NCBI GenBank assembly: GCA_020536535.1
Contig: JAHLWZ010000796.1
Coordinates: 91,120 to 155,119 of the forward strand
Source: Pelomyxa schiedti
Taxonomy: Eukaryota; Evosea; Pelobiontida; Pelomyxidae
Reading direction: 5' to 3'
DNA: 64,000 bases
Part shown: piece after piece, positions 45,718 through 57,381 of the stretch
Layout: each line of letters opens with the position of its first letter
Position numbering within the stretch: the stretch's first letter is position 1
Position numbers and translations under genes: made by a program
Notes under the pieces: generated by a model
What the model was told of the DNA's origin: nothing
The model's input: only the letters and a program-made list of their open reading frames with translations
Database searches by the model: none

Positions 45718-47410
45718 TCACAACGTGATTGTCTTGGAGAGTGTGACAAATACAACGCCAACAGAAGTAACACAGAAAGCGCAAATGAGAAGGATGATGT
45801 GCAGTTTGTGAGTGATCTCCTTGAACACCAGAATCCCCCACACAGAAGCAATTATGGGCGGAACTGTGGCGGAAATTGGGTAGGTAACAACCAGCATGAG
45901 GCTTGCGTTGGCAACAAACATGCAGACTTCAGAGAGCCCAAAAATCTGCAATAAAGTCAATATGAACTGTTAGGTTTATGTGGGTATTTGTTGTGGCGTG
46001 GAAAGGAATAATACTTACACAACCAGATATCACACCTAAACAAAAAAGTTGTAAGAAAAACGGAGATGTGTGCGGAATTGTGAACCTGGAAGAATGGCAT
46101 CTCCAAACACGTTAGGGCGATTTCTCTTTACAATACAATAAATTACCAAATACAGAGTGCTTGTTATATGTATACCCGTGAAGTGGCTAAACACATAATC
46201 AATGCCGGAGGTGCTGTGTTCTCCATTGTTGTTGTGGTCGATGAGATACTGTGTTGGAAGAAAATTGAAACCGTAGAGAATTCCACTGGTAATTGCCAGA
46301 CCGACTCCAAGTATCCTCTAATAGTCCCAGTGAGATTGTTATAGATATAATAGTTCGGATCTGGGAAAAAAATATCAAACCTTTTGAAGAGGTGTCAGTC
46401 TGTAAAGTAGTAGTCTCGGTGGAGGAGTTGGCTCCTTCACATCAAGTTGGTTTGGGGGGGTTTCAAAACCCTTCTCTGCCAAGAGTTGATTGTATTCTGG
46501 GTGCGGGTTGAGGCAAATTCTGGGGTAAATGGAACGAGTTACCGTCACCGGGAGAATGTGGAGAAGTGGGTTGCGATTTTACAGCAGAAAAAAGTACAAT
46601 CGCACATACAGTGAGAGCAGCTCCAATATAGTTGAATGCTGGTGTACTGACTTAAAGAGAGTTAGCACAACAGGGTTGTGTCGATGAAAAGCTACCTTCT
46701 TGTTTCTCAATAACAATCCCAAAGGTTCCACTTGACCAGCCGATTAAAAAGCCTGTCTGCCCCCTTAAGTTCAAATAGAGAGAGGAAGTATACCACTGCC
46801 CAAATGCACATTCCCAGTGCAAGTCCCACCAACTTAATTATTGGTACTGCTAGAACATTCCCTGTGCACCACAAGAAACCTCCAAGCATGGAGAGTGGCT
46901 CAAATTTCGGAAACCCAGCAATGCAATTCGCAACAAAACCACAACACCAAATAGCGGTGCACATGATGAACTGATAGAATAGCCTAGTGGTTCCACTTAG
47001 TCCAGCAAACAAATAAAACAAAAAAGGAAACGAGAAATGCCAAACCCATCTCCTGTTTGGAATTTCTTCACAGGAACTATCCAAAAGAAAAAAAAAAAAA
47101 AAAACAGGATAATTAGAACACTGCCAAACTGGTGCCATAATATTACGCCCCAACCATTTACAATAGACACGCATAACCACACAGACGCTGTAATTTACGC
47201 AAGCTCGACACAACAACTGTGCACAGAAAGCTACTACGCACCCAAGAACGATCCAAATCCACACACAGCAACCGTCAGAGTCACACACCCAACCACTGCC
47301 TCAATCCCCCCAACCCCATCACCACTGCTAAATGACGACGTAGACTCGGAGGACAGTGACTGCGAGAGCGAGTAGTTTGCCAAGCTCGTGACTGTGCTCT
47401 CACCACTCAT
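45718..47410 (-). CDS. TMEM144-like multispanning transporter (drug/metabolite superfamily)
   Basis: The start MSGESTVTSLANYSLSQSLS is followed by TM1 (VVGCVTLTVAVCGFGSFL). An intron with a T17 tract (47088-47104) leads to VPVKKFQTGDG, the family signature. Then come LFYQFIMCTAIWCCGFVANC, FPKFEPLSMLGGFLWCTGNV and GLALGMCIWAVV, all strongly TMEM144-like. Later: GWSSGTFGIV, AITSGILYGFNFLPTQYLID and SEVCMFVANASLMLVVTYPI. It ends VFVTLSKTITL. Around ten membrane spans are expected. The family is related to sugar transporters, but its cargo is unknown. Several small introns split the frame. The join VPVKKF to TGDGLFYQF depends on an intron starting in the GGT of TGDG. Confidence 0.85.
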
Positions 47411-47563
47411 CACCCCAACACCAGAATTATCTTCGGGCAGGCTTGCGTAATATTACGGTGCTAGCACACGCCGCGAATTATGAAGAAAAGACAAGTTTTG
47501 GTCCAGATTGCTGGCTAGTACTGGTTGTATTTCCCCATAATTATGAGGAATGATTTCTGAGTG

Positions 47564-48324
47564 TCAGTGTTTGTCGACAAAGTTTTCTAGTTTTGTGCAA
47601 CCTTGTTGAACAGTTTCAGCAAATTTCTGGAATAAGGGTTAGATAGAAAGTAGATGTAATGTCGGAACCTTAAGGGGGTTGGAGGTAACAATAATCTCAT
47701 TCCTGGTATGAACTACCTTAGCTTTTAAGGTACCCTAGAGTTTGTTAGAGTGCTACGATGATTACTAACATGAAAAACCTTTCTTGAGGCAGCATGTATT
47801 CCCACAAGTATGCAACCAAAGGTAACGTATCCAACAAAAGACAATCCTGATGTCGCATAGAGAAATACAAGGGAAACCTTAGTGACTTAGCTAAACTTAT
47901 CTCCAAAGAACGAAGGATACCACTGACAAAACATAGACTACTTGTGGCTTGGTGTAGCTTTTTCCTGCAATTTCCAAAGTAGCAGTCTTTTGCTCAAGAA
48001 TATAAGAGAAGGAAAAAACCCACACTCCAATTGGGAGGAGTGACGCAGGATGCAAGAACCTAACAGTTAGTGAGCACAATTTCGCCATGCTGGAATAACA
48101 TAACATGTTAAAAACACAACAGAAGAATAGTATAGCAATGTAATTGACTTGGTAGTAGTCCAGGTTCCTCTTTTGTTGTGTCAAACAAAGACCAAAAAAA
48201 AATAAAAAAAAACTCAACGCACAAGAACTCTCTCAACGATGTCCGTCGATTTCATTGGGGACTCGAAGGCTTGCATGTCATAAAAGTCTTTCCATGGCCT
48301 CAAGCTACACCACCACGCCCTCAT
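47564..48324 (-). CDS. PRA1 family protein (prenylated Rab acceptor type)
   Basis: The first exon has MRAWWCSLRPWKDFYDMQAF, then ESPMKSTDIVERVLV. An intron joins it to NLDYYQVNYIAILFFCCVFN, the PRA1 core (NLxYYxxNY). Hydrophobic hairpins follow (PASLLPIGVWVFSFSYIL; VVYVLSV/VSLVFLYATSGLS). GCILVGIHAASRK is the typical end of the second hairpin. After two more introns the tail is KKFAETVQQGCTKLENFVDK with a stop at 47564. PRA1 proteins sit in ER and Golgi membranes and help Rab GTPases enter membranes. The 5' end rests on the first ATG in frame. Tandem to TMEM144 with 153 bases between them. Confidence 0.82.
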
Positions 48325-48615
48325 GTCTTCTTTTTTTTTTTATTTCTACCAAGTTGTTTTGAAGTACTTCAAACAACTATCTGTGATCCCTACTCCACCG
48401 AGAGTGCCTGAGAACTTATCTATCTATCGATATTGTTCTGCTTACCCCCGGAGGGGAGGGGACTTAGATCACACTGACAAAGGAGTCATAAGAGGATCAA
48501 AAATTTTATTGTGGAGGGCGGTTGGACCGTTAACACTAAGTGGAAGGAAAAAAACAAAATCACTGTGCTTATCACAATAAGTGCAGCGGAACATAATACT
48601 TATTACCTTGTGAAC

Positions 48616-49687
48616 ATGGGCAACTACAACTCGCTCGACAGCAGCGCGTGCGGCGACTGCGTCGACGACGGCTGCACGTTCTGCCGCGGCAACTCGTTCT
48701 TCGGCAACCCCGACGTGTGCCACTGCGGCCCCTTCAACGGCTTCTACGGCTCGTGCGACGACTACTCGTTCGGCAGCAAGGCCTACGACTCCCACCTGTC
48801 GTGCTACCCGGGGCAGATCGCGGCCATCGTGCTCGCCTCGGTCCTCGTGCCCGCCGCCGCCGTCGCCGCCTTGTTCTGCTGGTACCGCCGCAAGCAGCGC
48901 CGCGCCCGCCTCGAAGCCAACGAGCGCGCCCGCCTTCTGCTAAACGGCGACCCAAACTCCGTCGCCGGGGCCGAATCTGGTATCTCTTCGGCGGATGGGG
49001 ACGGCTCAGGGTATGGTGCCGCGACGCCGTCGGGATCCCACAGGACTGAGGAATCTGCTAACAGCTCCTCGGGACTGGGATTCAGCATCAGCCTGGGACA
49101 CGGTGCCCCTGAAGATAAGCACAAACACAAGCACAAGCATAAACACAAACACAAGCACCACCACGGCCATCACAAGCACAAACACCACCACCATCGCCAC
49201 CACCGCAATCACCACAATGATGACAACGACGGCAAAATCCACTTTGGGTTCGGACTTGCCAAATCATCCTCCTCCTCATCCTCCACCACTTCTTCCTCCT
49301 CGTCCTCGGAATCCTCATCCGCTGAGGAGGAGGTAGTCCACAAGCCTGACCTTGGCGACTCAATATATGACACTAGCACAACTTTGCCTCCTCCTGTCAT
49401 GCCCCCGCCACTTGGTGGCGTGCCTGTGCCACCGCCTATGGACCCTCCCCCTTATATGTATGTACCTACTTACCCGCCAACACTTGTTGAGGTAGCTTCA
49501 ACTGACTGGTAATAGGACCGCCACTTACCAGCCGGGTCTTCCTTCCTCTGGGGCTGGAAGTGGTTTCCTTGCACCCGCTCCTGCCCCTTATTATGGGATT
49601 TGTGGAACAGATGGCACTAACGCACCACCCCCTTACACCCCTGTTCCCTCTTATCTTCCTTCTGCTCCCGCATTCTCCTCTTTGTAA
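48616..49687 (+). CDS. single-pass membrane protein with Cys-rich ectodomain and Lys-His repeat tail
   Basis: The frame starts MGNYNSLDSSACGDC, or earlier if an upstream exon supplies a signal peptide, which I could not place. The N-terminal segment is cysteine-rich and PSI-like (SACGDCVDDGCTFCRGN, VCHCGPFNGFYGSCDDYS). One membrane span follows (IAAIVLASVLVPAAAVAALF) with basic YRRKQRRAR after it. The cytoplasmic part carries a long KHKHKH..HHGHH stretch (49117-49215), an S-rich run and acid EEE. A 40-nt intron (about 49493-49532) then leads to a P/Y-rich tail (PAPAPYYGICGTDG, APPPYTPVPSYLPS) ending at 49687. PPxY-type motifs there may bind WW domains. The family is not recognised. Base composition is strongly GC-rich at 48620-49000, unlike the flanks. 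Confidence 0.72.
49117..49215 (+). repeat. Lys-His dipeptide repeat and His-rich run
   Basis: Tandem AAG/AAA-CAC/CAT codons encode (KH)n, followed by a H/K/R/N-rich stretch. Histidine-rich runs can bind zinc, copper or nickel, or respond to pH. The purpose here is unknown. Confidence 0.8.
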
Positions 49688-49816
49688 TTCTATACCGGGG
49701 AAAAAAAACACTTGGCTATAGTACAAAACTGAGGTTATTATTTCGAGGGAGGAAAAAACCTTACACCAAAACTTGCTGCCAGCACACTTGAATGGCAGCA
49801 CCAAAAAAAAAGCCTC

Positions 49817-52800
49817 TCAACGGCCAGACTCAGAATCCACGTTTGGTGGTACCACTAGTGTACCAGATAAATTCTGTGGCACCTGAACCAGCCTCTTCTG
49901 TGAAGACGTCGAAGTAACAGAAAGCTGGCGACTGAGACTGAGGCTTGTGTGCAAGTGGATCTGCTGCGGAACGATGGATGACGACGACCTATTGGAGGCA
50001 GCCGAAGTGGGCCTGTTTGTTGCGGGTGTGAGAGCACCCCACCCAATTGCGTTGCTCTTAAGGGAGGTCTGAAGCTCTGTGGCGAACGAGGGCTGGAAGA
50101 GCTGCGAGAGGGCTTGGAGAAGCGGCGCAACTACGAATGATATGAAGGTACTTTGGCACTGTGTGGGAACAAGTTTTAAAAAAAAAGAGGGAGATGGGAA
50201 TATGAAAGGGGAAGAAATGGAGAGAAAAAGGAAGGGTTACCTTGGCAAGGTTGGGAATATTGCGGTCCATGAAAGGTGACTTGGGTAGGTGGAATTTCTC
50301 CTCCTGGTCTCCTTGCCGGTAGCATTCTTCCGTGATAAGTTGGGCCCATTTGTGACATACTTCCCTGGTTTACTTCTTAGATAGATTGTATTCTGTCTTT
50401 TGCTTGTGGTACCAAGGTCTTATTGGGTTGGAAATATCAGCCAGTTTGAGAAGCATTTTCATGGCAAGCAGTACATCCTCCTGTAGGAAATTACACAATA
50501 CTAACGCAGAATAAACTAGCTTTGTTGGTGTAGTCAAGCTTCGCGGTAGAAATTCGGGTTTTGAAGTGGCTTATTAGGTCCACATGCCGAGACATACTAT
50601 TTTTATTAGAAGAGAAGAAGAGGAGAGGGCCTTACTCTGTAGCCAGAATTGTCTGCGTTACCATGTGATGAAATTCCAACATTTGGTCCTTTGAAATATG
50701 AGATTTTTCGAAGAAACTAAAATGAGACTTTGGAAAAGCAAGTCAGCCAGTTGTGATCCCCATTCATTGTTGTTTTGAATGCTTCAGTGCAGTGCATATT
50801 TTCAAGGATCTGGAAACAGTAAGGAGATGCCGCCAACAAACCAGATTACCGATATTCCGTTGTATTGGATAGCCAGAGGGTCCATTATTCGATACAAAAA
50901 GTTATTATTAACTCCTAATGTGGTCAGACTACTAAGAAAGTGGCAATGAAACCTGGATGGCTGAAGTCGTGAATTATAGCTGCACAAAATAAACCCAGCA
51001 CAGCCAAAGGAGGCATGTCATTTTCCAAATTCAATACAAAGACATTAAGTGCCTGGAGAACATCGGCAGCGTGCACACTAACCATATTTTAACTTTACTC
51101 ACCCACTCGGGAATTGAAAAAACCTGTTGTGGTATGGATTATTGAGGTATCTAAGAATGAAAGGTCAGAAGTAACTACTTTCGACTATGAAATACCCTCG
51201 TGCAATGTCCTGAAGCCACAATTTGAAGACCTCTTCATTAATAGCGAATTGTGATAGTAGACCATGTCTTTGAACAATAGCAAGGGCGGAGTTAATAAGA
51301 GCTACATCTGAAGTAGAATCAATAAGCAGGGCAAAAATTGAGGTGATACCGGGGTGGCATTCAAAGATGTTGAACTCCCAGAGATCATAAATACCTGGAT
51401 CCACGACGGGAGCAGAGGCTCTGTTACAGGTTGGAAGTGTAAAATGGGAAAGGTTTTGATTACAAGAGTATTGCGTCAGTCGCATTTCCGAGTTTGCTGC
51501 CAACCAGCTGTTCTACAAGATAAGCATCAACTTCGGAATCAATTGCTGCAGAAACATCAGAAGATGAAGGTAAACGGTGCTAGAGAATACCAACAAGTCC
51601 CGATTTCTTTTGCGAGATGTAGTCAGCTCGGTGAAGCCCATCACTAGCAATGAGCTGAATTATCTTATCAAGAGCGAGCTTGTCTTCACTGTTGATCCCT
51701 GTACACCTATTAAGTGCACATGAACTAGGGAAGGGGAAGGTACTTGACTTCTTCTTCAAGGCAGCAAGTTTTTTTATGACCGCTTCAGCTGGTGTGTTCA
51801 GAAGACTGGGATTTGTCAGTGGCTGGGACAAAACAGTTGCCTTTGAATATTAGTATTCGATTGAGGTGGAGGGCTATGTACTTTTCGCCTGAAGTGTTGC
51901 ATTAAGAACATCAAAGAAACAGCCACTACTAGGAATATAAAACCAAAAGCACCAACTAGGGTGCCAACTAAGATCGTTTTGGATGTTTCAGCTTTTTCGA
52001 AGGTTAGGAATATTATGTTAAGATTCGTTACCTTCTTCTATTGAAATAGGTATATGAAAAGAAGAAGAAAAGCACAAGCTATATTCAGTCACAGTGTCGC
52101 TTACTTGAAATGCAATTGAGGATTTGAGTGGTAAAGGGCCAGAATACGAGAAGTAAAGTGTTGTATTAGTGAGTGGTGCAATGGTGAAGTTGTTCCGGCT
52201 GGTATTGCCTATTTAATATTAGAGTACTTTTTTAGGCACAAGTAACCTAGCAGCTCGATATGAGTACGGTTTTTGTTCATCTTTATGGAAAGAGGGATTC
52301 TTCCCGTATTGGAAAGGTGCAAAGAAAACACTGTCGGGGTTCCTGACACACTCAATAAAACTGATGATGGGGAGATGACAAAGTCACCAGCTGAATATTA
52401 TTATTAGATGATGATGCCTTGGGAAGGAGGAACCAGAAACTATATTTTCCACAGGTGTAGCTAATGATATAGTCCAAGACATGAGGGATACAGGGTCATG
52501 TGTAAAAACCCAGAGATTACCATTTAAGGTGATGTATGTATATCCAGATGTTGTCATTTCTGAAAGAAACTGTCTTTTATAAGAGAAAAAGATATCATGT
52601 TTTGACAGTCTACCGTTGAGAAGTTTGCAACATGGGAATTGGCTAAGCAAAGGCTTGTTCTTTGGGAGAAATTGAAATTCTCAAATAAAGTGGTATAGGC
52701 TTGACTCGAGGCACCAATTAAGCATCCTCTGTCAGATAGCAGCATGCTAAATCCTGACTTGGTTAGAAATATCCAGGTACATTTTTTTTATACCTCCAGG

Positions 52801-54004
52801 AGTCGTAACTAAATTTTCGAAGGTGGCGCAAGTACGGGACATAGCCATAGTTACAAACACACCCCCAAGGAAGATACTATTTTTGCCATAGACTGGAGTA
52901 ATGGCTTGGATCATCATTTCTGAAATAAATTTGCCAGAAGTCTTGTGATAGGAATGAAATACCCCAACCAGGAAAATAAGGGTCTGACCAATAAGTTGTC
53001 TTCAGGGGATCTGCCTCGGGGGTGATATATTGGTAAAAGGCAGGAGTAGCATTTGGAGTGCCCATATATTCCAAAATATTTGTCCCCCATGATTTCCAGG
53101 CATCCCATGGGGTTACTACCATCCTAGGGATATGAGAAAAATAGTGTAGAGAAGTGAAAACTCACCCGAAAGCATCTGGATTTACAAAGGCCCACATCTT
53201 TGTCATGCGGTTTGTGTGTGTAAAGAAGGAATTAGCCAGTGGAGCCATATGTTGCGATAAAGCCAAGATTTTTGACATCCTACAAAAATTCTCACACTCA
53301 ACCCCCATGTCAACGGCATAATGCTTCTGGTTCCACAAAAGCCAATATGGATTGCATGGACAAGGGGCTGACCAATTGACTGGCACGGGTTCGAGGGCTG
53401 AACGTCGAATATAGGTCTACATTCAGTTTATGTTAACAAGTGACTGAGGAAAAAAGGCAAAGCAGCTCACTTCACAAGTTCTATTAGAGCTGCGATCAGA
53501 AGCCGCACCAGCTGCAGTGCCACTGGTGGCCACCGTCATATGATCATACAGAAAAGATATTGTATTTTCATAGTCCATACCAGTAGTATCAATGTAAGAA
53601 AGTAATGCCGCCAAGCTTTCCACCATCTAAATTTACCACTAAGTGAACAAACACCCACAAAAAAAAAAAGGGAAAAAAAAAGTAGTAAAGGATCGGAAGT
53701 CAATAATAACAATACAAACAAACTCAACTGCTTGGATAGTACTGAATACGGGCTCAACTGAGCTCACTGTGTTTGTTGACAGTGCCAAAATTCCCTCAAG
53801 GGTGCAAACAGCCCAATTGCTTGAATTGGTGGTGGAAGTGCCAGTGGCAGTGGCAGTGGCAGTTGCAGTTGCAGTTGCAGTGGCAGCGGTGATTTGTGGC
53901 TCCCACAATTGGTTTTGTAGACGTTGCTGTTCTACAGCCGCCTCAAGACCCACCACACAAGCTAAAAAACACGTGAGGATCACAGACAAGCGCCGTGACT
54001 GCAT
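49817..54004 (-). CDS. receptor-type cyclic nucleotide phosphodiesterase (Cache ectodomain, TM, PDE catalytic domain)
   Basis: The start MQSRRLSVILTCFLACVVGL is a signal peptide (an upstream ATG at 54055 is possible). An Ala-Thr repeat follows. The ectodomain has Cache-type parts: LWNQKHYAVDMGVEC, NRMTKMWAFVNPDAFG, VVTPWDAWKSWGTNILEYMG and YWSDPYFPGWGISFLS. A single membrane span (about 51895-51985) reads TILVGTLVGAFGFIFLVVAV. The cytoplasmic domain is class I PDE: YDLWEFNIFECHP, LNNPYHN, then VHAADVLQALNVF, AIIHDFSHPG (metal-binding His-Asp), NNNFLYRIMDPLAIQYNG and ENMHCTEAF. The C-terminal signature ECYRQGDQEEKFHLPKSPFM confirms it. It hydrolyses cAMP and/or cGMP. Ligand unknown, though Cache domains often bind small organic molecules such as amino acids. 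Many short introns. The tail is disordered, ending at 49817. Confidence 0.83.
53838..53893 (-). repeat. hexamer minisatellite encoding Ala-Thr repeats
   Basis: GGCAGT/TGCAGT units on the plus strand read as GCN-ACN on the coding strand, giving an ATATAT peptide just after the signal peptide of the Cache-PDE receptor. The Thr residues could be O-glycosylated. Length variation is likely. Confidence 0.75.
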
Positions 54005-54451
54005 TGTGGGTTTACCCAGTGAGTGGCTTGCGTAGTTGACGAAGAACACAGCCACGCTTAATTTGTTGCGGAAGAAAATGCGAACTGAAGAGTTGATGTT
54101 GAGGTTTTTTTCCCGTTACCCGAATTTCGCATTTGTTACATACTAAGGCACCGAAACACCTCGGTGCTAAAACATCCACCCCAGTTGGGTTCTCCCTCTG
54201 CTCCTACTAGCCCCTGAGGGAACTCGAGGCCTCGGTGCATCGCTGATTCCTTGGAAAACACTGTTGCCTCAGGAACTCCTCTCTCTGATTATATCAACTT
54301 GATCAATTTCTTGCAGACCACCGAAGAGACTCTACCAGGGAGGAGCTTGCGTGCACAAAAAATCATCTGACCGACTCCTCGTGGCGTTCGTCTGTTAACT
54401 CCCGTCTTAGCGACACCTATTACCCGATATTTCACAGACGATCCGTTGGGT
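54005..54451. promoter_or_regulatory. divergent intergenic region
   Basis: These 447 bases separate the start of the Cache-PDE gene (minus) from the next plus-strand gene. The 54180-54300 part is C-rich (Pro/Ser-type). No open frame or named motif stands out. Confidence 0.4.
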
Positions 54452-55576
54452 ATGGGTTGTGGAGGATCTGACACGTCGACTTTTACGGAAGGTGAAGGTC
54501 ACGATGTGTACGATGCCGGAGAACTGCTCATTACTGAAGGCGAAGGTGCCCATGTGGACTATGACTGGGTACTGGCCAGGGTTATCTCTGAATCCGCACA
54601 AGAAGCAGGTTACTCCCTTTTAATCTGCGTGCACCCTTGTTTTTGATTATGGGGTCATTTGTACTCAAAGCCAATCAAAGAGACAAGGAATACCTACTCT
54701 CCTCTTCTTTATTCCATGTGCGAGGATGAGAGTGAAGAGAAGGGGACTGTGATGGAAAGATTCCAGAAGCAACTGCCAACTTCAGTGCCTAACAGCAGGC
54801 TGCTTAAGCTTGTCAATGACCCTGCATTTGACCCCAATGCAAAGATAGGAAAAGAGCCCGTATTTATCCGGGCACTCTCTCACCAACGCAGCACCGTTGC
54901 AGAGGCAATCGCCTCCAAGCCCAGCTTCTCGCCCATGACTAACTTTGAGGCCATGTGTGCCTATGGCCTGCTATCTAAACCCTGGGTGCATCTCATCATG
55001 AAACACGGCGGATTCCGATGCGGATTCCGAACATCGCAAGGCCAGAAACCGTTCGATCTGGTTCTACAGTTCTGCTCACGAGACCTCGCGTTTGCAATGA
55101 TTGGCAAGCCGGACTTTGACGCAAGCAGAGACGTGACTTTCGGAACGGTGTTCGCAGAAGTGGTTAACAACATCGATGGAGACCCGGAACTTTCTAGAAT
55201 TGCACTAAAGGTGGCATCTCACCCCTTGTTCAATCCTCATGACGGCGTGGATCTCAATACATCCCTCACCCTGTTTGAGTGGGCTGTATCCCATTACTGG
55301 TGGGAGGGCGCCTGTGTGATGCTGAAACACCCTCGGTTCAACATCAGGGCCAGGTCCTACTGTGGTTCTTTTGCTGGCAGAGACTTTGCGTACATTGTAG
55401 CCTACTACACAAGGACAGCCGCAGAATACATGCAATGCAGAGTAAGGGTGGCACTTACTTTACTTTGCGGTGCAACACTACCAAGATGTGGTTACGGGAG
55501 TGTGGCAAGGAACTTGTCCCAAAACAATGTCAAGTGTATTGTAAAGCTAGTTTGGCCACTTCTTCCAAAGATGTAA
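54452..55576 (+). CDS. uncharacterised protein with degenerate ankyrin-like repeats
   Basis: The start MGCGGSDTSTFTEGEG, with G2 and C3, fits an N-myristoylated and palmitoylated membrane-anchored protein. After an intron (about 54605-54715, acceptor not certain) the frame runs DESEEKGTVMERFQ to PLLPKM. It has repeated units of about 35 residues around a 'I-x-x-P-x-F-D/N/S-P' core: KLVNDPAFDPNAKIG, AEAIASKPSFSPMTN, FAMIGKPDFDASRD, KVASHPLFNPHDG and VMLKHPRFNIRARS. These look like degenerate ankyrin repeats and may be a lineage-specific expansion. No enzyme motif is visible. Downstream open frames at 55718-56134 are the antisense of Nup58. Confidence 0.6.
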
Positions 55577-55814
55577 AACTCAAAATTGCCAAACAAAAAA
55601 GAATCCCATCTTTTTTTCCCATTTCTTTTCTTTGGTTGCACTCAGTTATGGTGAACCCAAAGGTGCTGGGTACGTGTGTTTAATTGATGTGATTTGATTG
55701 TTTAGGAAAGCCTTCTTTTGGTTGAACTGTTGGAAAGTGTTAAAGAGGGAAACCTTAATTACAGAAAGTACCTGCCACTATTCACTGTTGTTGGAGCTGT
55801 GAGGGAAAGGTATT

Positions 55815-57232
55815 TTAGTTTAAGTGCGAAACTGTGTGATGCATACTTGGACCAAAGAAAGAGGGTGCGGTTGCAGAAGGGGTTGCAGAGGGAGTCAGAA
55901 GAAATGATGGTGGTGTTGCCGGTGGTTGAAATGCTCCTGGAGTTGGTTGAACCTGAGGTGCTACAGAGTAGGTTGGTTGTGACTGGGCATATGGCTGTTG
56001 TGGTTGGGAGACAACTCGTTGTTGCAGTGGTTGTTGTGTGTCTGTGGGGTATTAAGAAGGCCAAAAAAAGAAGGAAATCGGAACTGTGCACAGAATTGAA
56101 TGGATCTGCAAGCGTTGGAGAAGTTTTTCTGTAATACTCCAGGAATGCGGCACGCAGTCTCTCTACCTATGAGAAATCATAAAGTAAACGGAAACTTGTA
56201 AAAAAAAATTACTTCTTCGTGGGTAGAAGCCACTTGTTTTCCAATGGCTAGAAGTAATTTATAGTTGTCACTGAGGAGGGTATGCAGGTTTGAAGCTGTA
56301 TTTGCCAAATGATTAGTAACATTCGATACAAAATTAGGTGGGTACCTGTTCCAGTAGCAGCAGCTGAAGCTTTGAAGATGTCGTCAATCTCTTTTAATTG
56401 CAGTTCACACTGGCAGATTCTGGTCTCAAGTTCATTGGCGAGCTGCAGGAAAAATCTTATCAAATGAGGATTATTAACAAGGAGGAATAACATGAGAGCC
56501 TACTTACGGGTCAGGTCGGAGTTCATCAGAATGAAAGGAAGAGGATTGCATTGAATGAATGGTTATGCGAGCTTGGTCAAGAAGTCTTCTTTTCTGGGTT
56601 TCATTATCATAAATGACTAAGGTAGGAGGAACTAACCTCAAGAATTTGATTGCTCAAGTTCGTTACCCTCAGTCTATCTGAATCAATGGCCTCTTTGAGA
56701 GGTTTCGTTCTCTGAAAAAATGGTGGAGAGGAAAAGTTAGGGAAAAGGGAGGAAAACAAAGTGACACACCTCCATTACTGCACGATTTTCTGCTGAAACT
56801 TTATCTAAAGCATTTACAGTGCGCGTATCCCACGTATGAGCTCTGGAAGCAAAAATCTGGTCCCTAAAAACCCAGTCAGCAGGGGAAGGGAACAATAACA
56901 ATAACAAAAAAAAAAAAAAAAAAAAAAAGCATGTCTGATGAGATAGGCCATAACTGTATTTTGACCAGCACATCTGCATATTGAGGGGGAAGGTCGCTGA
57001 ACTTCATGCCCCACGCCAGCCTCGTGGCCGTTGCAGTAGCCGCGGAACCTCCCATAATCGGCGGTGGCTGGTTCTGAACAGCGGGTGTGGTTGAAAACAA
57101 CGCCGAGGACACAGCCGGCGTCGAGGGCGTCGCCGACCACGCCGGTGTAGCAGCCGACGGCGTCGCTGGGGGCCACAACGGTGCAGGAGTCGACGGCGTA
57201 CCAAACCCCGGGAAGCCTCCGAACGTCGCCAT
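55815..57232 (-). CDS. NUP58: nucleoporin Nup58/p45-like
   Basis: The start MATFGGFPGFGTPSTPAPLW is an FG/P/T-rich N-terminus with GF and FG motifs. After it comes the helical region: MKFSDLPPQYADVLVKIQ, an intron with an A23 (sense T) tract (56906-56928), DQIFASRAHTWDTRTVNALD, then LANELETRICQCELQLKEID. The coiled-coil block continues NLHTLLSDNYKLLLAIGKQV and VERLRAAFLEYYRKTSPTLA. A 41-nt intron leads to a Q/P/S-rich tail (QRVVSQPQQPYAQSQPTYSV; SFFGPSMHHTVSHLN). The protein would join Nup54 and Nup62 homologues in the central channel of the nuclear pore. The tail was missed by simple frame reading because the plus strand is open there. Confidence 0.8.
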
Positions 57233-57381
57233 CACCAATTAAGTTGTTGTTCAGATTCGAGATCCCAAGTTAAAGGAAACCCCTTGGGGAGCTCCCCAAC
57301 CCGCTCGGTGTTTCTTCTTTTTTTGTTGTGTCGACAGCTTGCATGTGACCTGGGGGGTTCGCAGCGGAAGGGAAAGAAAAA
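57233..57381. promoter_or_regulatory. 149-bp divergent promoter region between Nup58 and Qbc-SNARE
   Basis: Short gap between divergent start codons. Nothing else is visible. Confidence 0.45.

Noticed and set aside
55718-56134. plus-strand frame with hydrophobic VVVVGRQLVVAVVVV stretch
   Set aside because: It is the reverse of the Q/P-rich Nup58 tail, which splices in frame on the minus strand.
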